From Kibdelosporangium persicum (GTDB lineage: Bacteria > Actinomycetota > Actinomycetes > Mycobacteriales > Pseudonocardiaceae): 64,000 nucleotides of DNA. Shown in pieces: positions 26,827 through 33,303 of the stretch; position 1 is the stretch's first letter; each line of letters starts with the position of its first letter. The notes beneath the pieces were generated by a model. It had not been told where the DNA came from, searched no databases, and saw only the letters and a list, made by a program, of their open reading frames with translations. Where the stretch lies: NCBI RefSeq assembly GCF_013280595.1, contig NZ_JAAATY010000012.1:203170-267169 (forward strand). Reading direction: 5' to 3'. Both the position numbers and the translations under genes were made by a program.

Positions 26827-26838
26827 ACTTGACCAAGT
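26827..26838. promoter_or_regulatory. ACTTGNNCAAGT palindrome between SARP and MocR genes
   Basis: ACTTGACCAAGT (26827-26838) lies in the 240-bp divergent region between the SARP (start 26656) and MocR (start 26897) genes. It matches ACTTGTCCAAGT at 20917 in eleven of twelve bases. The rest of this region is comparatively AT-rich and holds no gene; a TTTTTT run lies near 26724. Confidence 0.4.
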
Positions 26839-26896
26839 ACCGCCCGCGGCGCCGGGTCCGGGCATGCTCGCAGCTCAGCGGTGGTTCGCTCGACGT

Positions 26897-28399
26897 ATGA
26901 CAGTGGAGACGGCCGTGGGCCCCGACGAACTGGCGACGTGGGACGACGTGTTGACGGGCCCGGCGAGCACGCCCGGCTGGGGTCTCCTGCTCGACCGCGA
27001 CAGCCATGAGCCGATGTATCAGCAGCTGTACACGCAACTGCGCGACCTCATCGTGGTACGCCGCCAATTCGCACCGGGAACACGACTGCCCGCGTCACGG
27101 ACATTGGCCGACGAATTGGGAATATCCCGGAATACCGTGTTGTTGGCATACCAGCGGTTACGTGAGGACAATTGTATTGACGGCGCGCCGGGCGCCGGAA
27201 CAATTGTGCTCGCACCACCGAGGGGACAGGCCGCTCCGCCGAGCCCGGCGCGGTGTGACGCATTGTCGGACCGGGCACGGGCGGCGATCGCGAACGGCCC
27301 GGGTCACCTGATCGACCGCAGTGCCTGCAACCGGCCGTTCGCGGTGGGGATGCCGCCGCTGGACGTGTTCCCGTCCGCGCTATGGGGCCGGTTGACGGCC
27401 AACCGCCTGCGTAAGCCGCCGGTCCGGTTGCTCAGCGACTGCGAAACGCTTGGCTTCGCACCACTTCGCGAGGCGATCGCGGCGTACCTGGGCCTCATGC
27501 GTGGCGTACGGTGCCGTGCCGAACAGATCGTCGTCACGCGTGGCGCGGAGAACGCGCTGGACCTGGTGGTGCGTTCGCTGCTGGAGCCGGGTGATCCGGT
27601 GTGGCTGGAGGAACCGGGCACCATCGAGGCGCGTGCCGTGGCGACGTGGCACGGCCAGCGAATCCACCCGGTGCCGATCGACGAGGAAGGGCTTGTGGTC
27701 AGCGCCGGTCCGGACGCGCGGATGGCGATCGTGTCGCCGACGCGGCAACTCCCGCTCGGCACTGCCATGTCCGCGCGGCGCCGCAGGGAACTGCTGGAGT
27801 GGGCGAACCGCAACAACTCGTGGATCGTGGAACTGGACACCGAGGCGCCGTTCCTCTCCCCCGACGCCCCGCCGCCCCTGCAGACGCAGGACACCAACGG
27901 CCAGGTGATCTACGCGGGCACGTTCCGCAACCTGTTGTTCCCCGAGGTCCGCGCCGGCTACTGCGTGCTGCCCGAGTCGCTGGTCGACCCGATCAGCGCG
28001 GTGCTCTGGCAGTCGGGCAGCGGCGTGTCCGCGCTGATCCAGCACGTGCTGGCGGATTTCATCAACTACCAGTACTTCCCGCGCTACCTGCGCCGCGTGC
28101 GTGATGTGTCCGCGAGCCGCCGTGAGACGCTGCTCACCGCACTGCGCGGGGAAAGCGCGGACTGGCTGACCCTTCGCGAGGACAAGAGCGGCGGCAGTTT
28201 CCTGGCGTGCCTGACCGACCATCCCGTCGACGAGAACACGCTCGCGGACCGCGCCGGGCCTGCTTCCCTTTCGCTGCACAGCATCGACCGCTACTACGCC
28301 GGGCAACGCGACCTCAGCGGCGTCGTACTCGGTTACGCGGCCGTCGGTGAGCCCGCCATCGCACCCGCGGTGCGGCGACTGATGAAGGTCCTCGGGTAG
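26897..28399 (+). CDS. MocR-type GntR regulator with a degenerate aminotransferase domain
   Basis: A 500-residue regulator; ATG 26897 is taken, though no strong ribosome site is seen and in-frame starts exist upstream. The GntR winged helix is clear (YQQLYTQLRDLIVVRRQF, LADELGISRNTVLLAYQRLRED), followed by a class I aminotransferase-like domain. In active MocR proteins PLP is held by a lysine in GSFSKTLFP; the same stretch here reads GTFRNLLFP, so the lysine is Asn345. The usual EDDYDSEF segment reads ELDTEAPF, losing the other PLP contacts. It should not form the normal internal aldimine and may sense another ligand, perhaps a pathway amine. A TTA codon lies at 27158-27160. It diverges from the SARP gene and probably regulates the cluster. 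Confidence 0.88.
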   Translation: MTVETAVGPDELATWDDVLTGPASTPGWGLLLDRDSHEPMYQQLYTQLRDLIVVRRQFAPGTRLPASRTLADELGISRNTVLLAYQRLREDNCIDGAPGAGTIVLAPPRGQAAPPSPARCDALSDRARAAIANGPGHLIDRSACNRPFAVGMPPLDVFPSALWGRLTANRLRKPPVRLLSDCETLGFAPLREAIAAYLGLMRGVRCRAEQIVVTRGAENALDLVVRSLLEPGDPVWLEEPGTIEARAVATWHGQRIHPVPIDEEGLVVSAGPDARMAIVSPTRQLPLGTAMSARRRRELLEWANRNNSWIVELDTEAPFLSPDAPPPLQTQDTNGQVIYAGTFRNLLFPEVRAGYCVLPESLVDPISAVLWQSGSGVSALIQHVLADFINYQYFPRYLRRVRDVSASRRETLLTALRGESADWLTLREDKSGGSFLACLTDHPVDENTLADRAGPASLSLHSIDRYYAGQRDLSGVVLGYAAVGEPAIAPAVRRLMKVLG

Positions 28400-28538
28400 C
28401 ACGACTTCAGGGTGGCACCTGCCCGTGCGGCGGGACAGGTCCATCGGAGAGGGTCGTGTGGTACCAATCCCGGTTGGCACCGTCCGGAGGCGACCGTTGG
28501 CACTATGGCCGCCCGGGCGCCAGTCCTACGTTGATGTC

Positions 28539-29408
28539 ATGGACATCCGGGATGACGACATCGAGCAGTTGCGCGAGTGGTCCGCCCAGTCCGGTCCCCA
28601 CGCGAACCGGGCGGCAATGGTGCTGATGGCCTCCGACGGCATGCCGCTCGCCGAGATCGCACGCCGCCTGCGGACCACTCGTTCCACCGTGACAGCGTGG
28701 TGCCAGCGGTACCGCGACGAAGGCGTGGACGGGTTGCGTGACCGGCCGCGCCAGGGCCGCCCACAGGCGATCGATGACGTGGAACTGTTGCTGCGCACGC
28801 TGATCACCTCGCCGAACGGTCAGGCATGGCGCCGTTGGTCGACCCGGTCGCTCGCCGCCGAGGTGGGCGCGTCCAACGGCACGGTCGCTCGCGCCTGGCG
28901 CCGTTGGGGTTACCGATCCGAGGCACCAGCGGAGTTCCGGCTGCCGTTGAGCCCTGCTCTGCCCGGCCGCGTCGTCGACGTCGTCGGCATCCACACCAAG
29001 CATCGCGTTCTCGCGGTGCGTGTCGCCGGTGAACCGGCCGTGCCCAGCCGACGGTTGCCCGTCGTGCACGACGACGAGGTCGCGACGTTCATCTCGCACG
29101 TCCTCGCCCGGCACGGCTCGGCGATCCACCTGATCAGCGCCGATCCCACCGTGTACGAACGGCCCGAGGTCCAGGCCGTGCTCACGGCCCACCCGCACCT
29201 GCGTGCGCACGTCGTCATGCCCGGCTTCGACTGGCTGGACATCACGACGCTTGCCTTGGGCATGGCCAAGGCAAGCCCATCGCCCAGGCACCAACGAGCC
29301 GTCGTGACCGCGGTGCTGCGGTTCGTCGACGCGCTACGCCGTCGCACCGACCCGGTGACCTGGGTCCAGGACGCGCCCGCCGTAACCCCGGCTCTGCGGA
29401 GTGCTTAG
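28539..29408 (+). CDS. IS630-transposase-derived helix-turn-helix protein, probably domesticated
   Basis: A 289-residue protein; ATG 28539. The N-terminal HTH (ARRLRTTRSTVTAWCQRYRDEGVDGLRDRPRQGRP) is the IS630-type DNA-binding domain. The C-terminal part can be aligned by eye to the IS630 catalytic domain, but the acidic residues are gone: the CVDEKS position reads RVAGEP, the LDNYATH region reads SADPTVYE, and the final WLNQVE region reads WLDITT. No terminal inverted repeats flank it. This suggests a former transposase kept as a DNA-binding protein. Its 3' end overlaps the convergent methyltransferase by 4 bases. Target and function unknown; it could be outside the biosynthetic cluster. Confidence 0.75.
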   Translation: MDIRDDDIEQLREWSAQSGPHANRAAMVLMASDGMPLAEIARRLRTTRSTVTAWCQRYRDEGVDGLRDRPRQGRPQAIDDVELLLRTLITSPNGQAWRRWSTRSLAAEVGASNGTVARAWRRWGYRSEAPAEFRLPLSPALPGRVVDVVGIHTKHRVLAVRVAGEPAVPSRRLPVVHDDEVATFISHVLARHGSAIHLISADPTVYERPEVQAVLTAHPHLRAHVVMPGFDWLDITTLALGMAKASPSPRHQRAVVTAVLRFVDALRRRTDPVTWVQDAPAVTPALRSA

Positions 29409-30145
29409 TCCTCGGCCTTCTCGTAGACCGACACGTGCTTGGTGCTCTCGTGCGTGAACGCGTGCCGGGTCCAGCCGCCCCAGCGCTGGAACAGCCTGAG
29501 CCCGGCCAGTCGCGCCATCAGGTCGAGTTCCGACGGCCACACGTACCGGAACGGGATCGACTGGTTCTCCCCGCGCCCGTCGACGACCTCGATGTAGTTC
29601 GAGGTCATCGACTGGGTGGCGGTGTCGTACACGTCGAACGCCCACTGCGTCGGACTGGTGTACAGCGGAACGATCCTGTGCCCGGGCGGCAGCTTGCGGA
29701 TCTCCGGCACCTCGACCTCCACCACGAACCGCCCGCCCGGCGCCAGGTGCCGCGCCACGTTGCGGAAGCACGCGACCTGCGCTTCCTGCGAGGTCAGGTT
29801 GGTGATGGTGTTGAACACGCTGTAGACGAGCGAGAACGTGTCCGGCACCTGGGTGGTGGAGAAGTCGCCGATGGTCACGTCGATCGCGCCGCCACCGGGT
29901 TTGGCGTGCAGCCGGGCCACCATCGCCCTGGACAGGTCGATCCCGCGCACCTTGACCCCGCGCTGCGACAACGGCAGCGCGATCCGGCCGGTCCCGATGC
30001 CGAGCTCCAGAGCCGTCCCGCCTGCCGCCAAGTCCTCGAGGACGTCGACCGCCGTGTCCACGATGCCAGGCAGGAACATGTCCGACGACGACTCGTCGTA
30101 CCTCCGTGCCACACCCTCGCCGAAGTACCCGTCTTCACCGATCAC
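29405..30145 (-). CDS. Class I SAM-dependent methyltransferase
   Basis: A 246-residue protein starting at GTG 30145. The Rossmann SAM site is seen in GTALELGIGTGRIALPLSQRG (motif I), VRGIDLSRAMV (motif II) and IGDFSTTQVPDTFSLVYSVFNTI, where the acidic IGDF of motif III is present. Motif post-III is LAPGGRFVVEVEVPE. The C-terminal half includes DVYDTATQSMTSNYIEV and a strand-rich end as in small-molecule methyltransferases. The substrate cannot be read. Its start overlaps the stop of a possible 47-residue gene (GTGA), implying translational coupling. Confidence 0.88.
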   Translation of the reverse strand: MIGEDGYFGEGVARRYDESSSDMFLPGIVDTAVDVLEDLAAGGTALELGIGTGRIALPLSQRGVKVRGIDLSRAMVARLHAKPGGGAIDVTIGDFSTTQVPDTFSLVYSVFNTITNLTSQEAQVACFRNVARHLAPGGRFVVEVEVPEIRKLPPGHRIVPLYTSPTQWAFDVYDTATQSMTSNYIEVVDGRGENQSIPFRYVWPSELDLMARLAGLRLFQRWGGWTRHAFTHESTKHVSVYEKAED

Positions 30146-30285
30146 CCGTGAACACTATCGTTCCGTCCGCACAAGACGTGGGCACGGCCTGCCGATCCGC
30201 TCACCCGGCCGACCGGCAAGGCCTCCGCCCCGGCATCCGTGCGTCCGGCAGGCACGCGGCAGGTCCCGGCACGAAGAATCTCCAT
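30142..30285 (-). CDS. Possible small protein (47 residues) coupled to the methyltransferase
   Basis: An open frame from ATG 30285 to TGA 30142, with the very strong ribosome site GGAGGTGA five bases upstream. The stop overlaps the GTG start of the methyltransferase (GTGA). The predicted peptide starts MEILRAGTCRVPAGRTDAG and has two Cys; no family is recognised. Third-position GC is about 70%, lower than in neighbouring genes, which argues for a leader peptide or a chance frame. It could be a translated leader that controls the methyltransferase, or a substrate peptide for it. Confidence 0.35.
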   Translation of the reverse strand: MEILRAGTCRVPAGRTDAGAEALPVGRVSGSAGRAHVLCGRNDSVHG

Positions 30286-30414
30286 GGTGGTCACCTCCGG
30301 CCATCACAGGGGCTTCGCCGCCCATCGCACCCACGACCTTCGAAAAGGCGTAACCGCCTGCCACCAAAGCATTCTGAAAGGCCTTACACGGCTACTTAGG
30401 ACAGCGGTACACGG

Positions 30415-30442
30415 TTGACAGCACGGTTCAGCCTGCTACCGT
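30415..30442 (+). promoter_or_regulatory. Likely promoter of the pectate lyase gene
   Basis: TTGACA at 30415-30420 and TACCGT at 30437-30442 are separated by 16 bp, a good housekeeping-sigma match for an actinomycete. The start point would fall near 30449, just at the palindrome 30450-30465. The rest of 30286-30414 shows no gene. Confidence 0.5.
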
Positions 30443-30449
30443 CAAAGGT

Positions 30450-30465
30450 CGGAAAGCGCTTTCCG
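30450..30465. promoter_or_regulatory. Operator-like palindrome CGGAAAGCGCTTTCCG
   Basis: A perfect 16-bp palindrome centred on GCGC, directly downstream of the predicted promoter and 48 bp before the pectate lyase ATG. The form is that of LacI-family operators of actinobacterial sugar regulators (central CG). Binding would block transcription. None of the three LacI genes in the window has an obviously matching operator before it. Confidence 0.6.
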
Positions 30466-30512
30466 TCTCTCCCCTGCAGCAGGGCGGTTCTCCGCCCAAC
30501 GGAAGGAACACG

Positions 30513-31451
30513 ATGTCAATGAAGACAGTGCGCGCCGGCGTGATCGGCGTACTGCTGGCCGCGGGCACAGTGCTTGCCCCGCAGCCGGCTTCGGCGGCAC
30601 CGTTCGACCTGGCCGGATGGGCCACGCAAGGCGGCGGCACCACCGGCGGCGGCAACGCGTCGCCTGTCACGGTGACCAGTTCGTCCGCGTTGATCTCGGC
30701 CATGCAGTCGTCGAGCCCCGCGGTCATCCGCGTGTCCGGGTCGATCGCGATCTCGGGCATGCAGAAGGTCGCGTCGAACAAGACCCTGATCGGCGTCGGT
30801 TCCACCGCGGCGATCACCGGCGGCGGGCTGAACATCGCCAACGCCTCGAACGTGATCGTGCGGAACATCAACTTCCGCGGCTGGTCGGACGACGCCATCA
30901 ACGTGCAGTACTCGACGCGGGTCTGGATCGACCACAACCAGTTCTCCAACGGCAACGACGGAGCCGTGGACGTCAAGCGCGCCTCGGACTACGTCACGGT
31001 CTCGTGGAACAAGTTCATCGACCACGACAAGACAATGCTGTTGGGGCACAGCGACAGCAACGGCGGCGAGGACCGTGGCAAGCTGCGCGTGACCTACCAC
31101 CACAACTGGTTCGCCGGCACCAACCAGCGCCACCCGCGGGTCCGGTTCGGCAACCCGGTGCACGTGTACAACAACTACTACGCCAGCATCGGAAGCTACG
31201 GCGTCGCCTCCACAATGGAGGCCGGTGTGCTCGTGGAAGGCAACTACTTCGAGAACACCGAGGACCCCTTCCACCGCGGTGAGGGCAGCTCGCCCGCGGG
31301 CAGTCTGGTCGCGCGCAACAACCACTTCGTCAACTCCGGCAGCGGAGACGCCGGTGGCAGCGTGCGGAGCATCCCTTACTCCTACACGCTCGACTCCGCC
31401 TCGTCGGTGAAGTCGAGCGTCTCCAGTGGTGCCGGTACCGGCCGGATCTGA
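30513..31451 (+). CDS. Secreted pectate lyase, family PL1
   Basis: A 312-residue protein; ATG 30513 with AAGGA upstream. An N-terminal signal peptide (about 1-29, hydrophobic VIGVLLAAGTVLAPQPASA) is followed by a right-handed beta-helix. PL1 motifs: VWIDHNQFSN, DGAVDVKRASDYVTVSWNKF (calcium-binding Asp), DHDKTMLLGHSD and the catalytic-arginine region RHPRVRFGNPVHVYNNYY. The enzyme cleaves polygalacturonate by beta-elimination with calcium, outside the cell. It is about 310 residues, a single catalytic module without a binding domain. Probably repressed through the palindrome at 30450. Confidence 0.93.
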   Translation: MSMKTVRAGVIGVLLAAGTVLAPQPASAAPFDLAGWATQGGGTTGGGNASPVTVTSSSALISAMQSSSPAVIRVSGSIAISGMQKVASNKTLIGVGSTAAITGGGLNIANASNVIVRNINFRGWSDDAINVQYSTRVWIDHNQFSNGNDGAVDVKRASDYVTVSWNKFIDHDKTMLLGHSDSNGGEDRGKLRVTYHHNWFAGTNQRHPRVRFGNPVHVYNNYYASIGSYGVASTMEAGVLVEGNYFENTEDPFHRGEGSSPAGSLVARNNHFVNSGSGDAGGSVRSIPYSYTLDSASSVKSSVSSGAGTGRI

Positions 31452-31463
31452 CGCGGGCGCCTC

Positions 31464-31495
31464 GGGCTCGTGGGTGAGCGCGCACCCACGAGCCC
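31464..31495. terminator. 13-bp terminator hairpin
   Basis: GGGCTCGTGGGTG (31464-31476) and its exact complement (31483-31495) flank a 6-base loop, 13 bp after the pectate lyase stop and 8 bp before the end of the convergent gene at 31503. Likely a bidirectional terminator. Confidence 0.75.
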
Positions 31496-31502
31496 TCAAC
31501 GC

Positions 31503-32276
31503 TCAGCCCAGTTCACACGTGGCGAACTGGCCGAGTCCTGCCGGCCTTTCCCCGGCCCGGCCGATCGCGATCGCGATCCGCTCCAGTGCCGCGGTCCGCT
31601 TACCGGCCAACGGCCCCAGAATCGCGTTCTGCACGAAGTTCGGCCCACCCTGCCCCACCGAGTTCGCCAGCCGCGTATTCGCTTCGGCCACCTGCTTGTC
31701 CAGATTCGCCAACTCCCGCTCCACCTCGGCCTGCGCGGCGGCCGGAACGTCAGGCAGAACCGGCTCCGGGCACACGATGCTGTTGCCTGCGGGCTGTGCT
31801 CCTGACGTCGCAGACGACGCCGGAGGCGGTGTCGGCGAGGATGTCACTGGGGGCGCCTGGCCCAGCCCACAGGTCGCGAACTGCTCCAGCCCTTCCGGAC
31901 GCGCACCGTCGGCCCGGCCGATCGCGATCGCGATCCGGTCCAGTGCCGCGGTCCGCTTACCGGCCAACGGCCCCAGAATCGCGTTCTGCACGAAGTTCGG
32001 CCCACCCTGCCCCACCGAGTTCGCCAGCCGCGTATTCGCTTCGGCCACCTGCTTGTCCAGATTCGCCAGTTCACGGTCCACTTCGGCCCGCGCCGCCGCC
32101 GGCACCGCGGGCAGCGCCGGGCTTGGGCAGACGATGCCCTGTACCTGCGGAGCTTCGGATTCACCACTCGAGGCCAGCGCGGCGACGGCGAGCGCGGACA
32201 TGGCGCCCGCGCTGAGCAACCCGATCCACACGAGGCGCCGTTTGGCACGCTGCGGACGGGCGTGTGCTTGTGACAT
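31503..32276 (-). CDS. Exported protein of unknown function made of two near-identical domains
   Basis: A 257-residue protein; ATG 32276 with GAGG upstream. After a basic stretch comes one hydrophobic segment (about 15-35, LVWIGLLSAGAMSALAVAALA), a signal peptide or membrane anchor. Two repeats follow (about 48-139 and 167-257), each starting IVCP, having LANLDKQVAEANTRLANSV and GPNFVQNAILGPLAGKRTA, and ending FATC(G/E)LG. Each copy thus begins and ends with a Cys, possibly a disulphide. A Pro/Ser/Thr-rich linker (PPVTSSPTPPPASSATSG) joins them. No family recognised; helix-rich. The neighbouring secreted enzymes suggest, but do not prove, an extracellular role. Confidence 0.7.
   Translation of the reverse strand: MSQAHARPQRAKRRLVWIGLLSAGAMSALAVAALASSGESEAPQVQGIVCPSPALPAVPAAARAEVDRELANLDKQVAEANTRLANSVGQGGPNFVQNAILGPLAGKRTAALDRIAIAIGRADGARPEGLEQFATCGLGQAPPVTSSPTPPPASSATSGAQPAGNSIVCPEPVLPDVPAAAQAEVERELANLDKQVAEANTRLANSVGQGGPNFVQNAILGPLAGKRTAALERIAIAIGRAGERPAGLGQFATCELG
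31553..31711. repeat. Internal DNA repeat, copy A (159 bp)
   Basis: Identical to 31910-32068 except for one base by direct comparison, offset 357 bp (119 codons). It lies inside the duplicated exported protein gene. Identity at silent positions shows recent duplication or gene conversion. Confidence 0.9.
31910..32068. repeat. Internal DNA repeat, copy B (159 bp)
   Basis: Partner of the copy at 31553-31711; one mismatch in 159 bases. Encodes the core of the first domain of the exported protein. Confidence 0.9.
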
Positions 32277-32439
32277 ATCGATACCTCACTGCTGTCGGGA
32301 CTTCGGCAGCGTCAGGTACGGCACGCCGGTACATCCGGCGCCACGGTTGGCCGCCTGACCGGGGGCCGGCCGGACCAGTTGCCGGCCCCCGCATCAGACA
32401 CGAGTGAACCGATCCCGCCGGTTCACGTTAACATCGAAA

Positions 32440-33093
32440 TCATCCGGTGAAGTTCACGTCACTGCAGAAGTAGTAGGACTGGTCCATGTGACTGGCCTGC
32501 CAGATCGTGTACACGACGTGCCGGCCGGACCTCGATCCCGCGTTCACGTTGACCTGGTACGTGCCGGCGGGCGCGAGCTTGCCCGTCTGGGCGACCAGCT
32601 CCAGGTTGTTCCACCCCAAGGGCTGCGTCAGCGGGTTGAACCCCTGCCTGGTCACGTAGACGTAGAGGTAGTCGGCGCCGTGCCTGGCCTGGTCGGTGAC
32701 GGTCAGCGTGAACCTGTTGCTCTTGTTCGCCATCTGCCACGCGCCGACGGCGTCGAGGGAGTTGTACCGTCCGTCCCCGGTGCGCCCGCCGCTGCACAGC
32801 TGTCCGTTCGGGATGGTGCCCTGGTGGTTGCCGCCCACGTTCTCGCGGTACAGGCCGTTCCAGTTCCACATCGCGTTCGTGTCGTGTTGCCAGGCCTGCC
32901 AGCACATCGGGTCCTTGGTCGCCATCTCCGGGTTCTGGAAGTCACTGCCCCAGCGGGCCCAGCAGCCGTAGTTGCGTGACGGCGGGTCAGTGGTCGAACC
33001 ATGGGCGCTCGCCGTCCCGCTCATCAGCGTGGCGAACAGCACGCCGATCGCACTCACCACTGTGAGCACACGTCGGCCTAACTGGTTGTGCAC
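32440..33093 (-). CDS. Lytic polysaccharide monooxygenase, family AA10
   Basis: A 217-residue secreted copper enzyme. The signal peptide ends at GTASA, leaving His31 as the mature N-terminus (HGSTTDPPSRNYGCW), as needed for the copper histidine brace. The second brace His is in WQASHMDQSYYFCSDVNF, the usual AA10 C-terminal segment. Cys pairs are present (GCWARWG, MCWQAW). It consists of one module only, with no carbohydrate-binding domain. Such enzymes oxidatively cut crystalline chitin or cellulose; the NGQLCSGG and QGFNPLTQPLGW stretches do not settle which. The upstream CebR-like and DasR-like sites imply control by both cellobiose and chitin signals. Confidence 0.95.
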   Translation of the reverse strand: MHNQLGRRVLTVVSAIGVLFATLMSGTASAHGSTTDPPSRNYGCWARWGSDFQNPEMATKDPMCWQAWQHDTNAMWNWNGLYRENVGGNHQGTIPNGQLCSGGRTGDGRYNSLDAVGAWQMANKSNRFTLTVTDQARHGADYLYVYVTRQGFNPLTQPLGWNNLELVAQTGKLAPAGTYQVNVNAGSRSGRHVVYTIWQASHMDQSYYFCSDVNFTG

Positions 33094-33133
33094 GTTGTCC
33101 TCCTCCTTGAGGGGTGCACTTGCAGGGAAAGGC

Positions 33134-33147
33134 TGGGAGCGCTCCCA
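33134..33147. promoter_or_regulatory. CebR-type operator TGGGAGCGCTCCCA
   Basis: An exact match to the 14-bp palindrome bound by CebR, the cellobiose-sensing LacI repressor of actinomycetes, 41 bp upstream of the LPMO start. No CebR gene is in the window, so it would act in trans. Confidence 0.8.
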
Positions 33148-33200
33148 GACTCCTACTGTAGCCAGTGCCGCACACCCTGTGAAGGCCTGACCTCGGGACT

Positions 33201-33218
33201 ATTTGGTCTGGACCAAAT
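33201..33218. promoter_or_regulatory. DasR-like (dre) site
   Basis: ATTTGGTC-TG-GACCAAAT is a perfect inverted repeat (33201-33218). Its core TGGTCTGGACCA differs in one base from the DasR consensus core TGGTCTAGACCA known from chitin/N-acetylglucosamine genes in Streptomyces. It lies 108 bp upstream of the LPMO start. The flanks CTCGGG and CCCGAG extend the dyad, so a terminator role for the converging pectate lyase operon is an alternative. Confidence 0.5.
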
Positions 33219-33229
33219 ACCCCGAGACC

Positions 33230-33275
33230 CTCGTGAGTGTTTATCAGGGTTAGAACACCGATAAACACTCACGAG
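33230..33275. terminator. 16-bp hairpin, CTCGTGAGTGTTTATC family
   Basis: CTCGTGAGTGTTTATC (33230-33245) and its exact complement (33260-33275) flank a 14-base loop AGGGTTAGAACACC. It follows the stop of the seven-gene operon (33304, minus strand). A second, imperfect copy with almost the same loop lies at 44956-44998. Confidence 0.8.
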
Positions 33276-33303
33276 GAGCGGGGTGGTCGTCCGGGTATGG
33301 GGC

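Noticed and set aside
28539..29408. Active insertion sequence of the IS630 family
   Set aside because: Catalytic acidic residues are missing and no terminal inverted repeats or target duplication are seen.
31563..31580. Short GATCGC-type tandem repeat as a possible regulatory site
   Set aside because: It encodes the alternating Ile-Ala run of the exported protein and occurs in both domain copies; the pattern is explained by coding.
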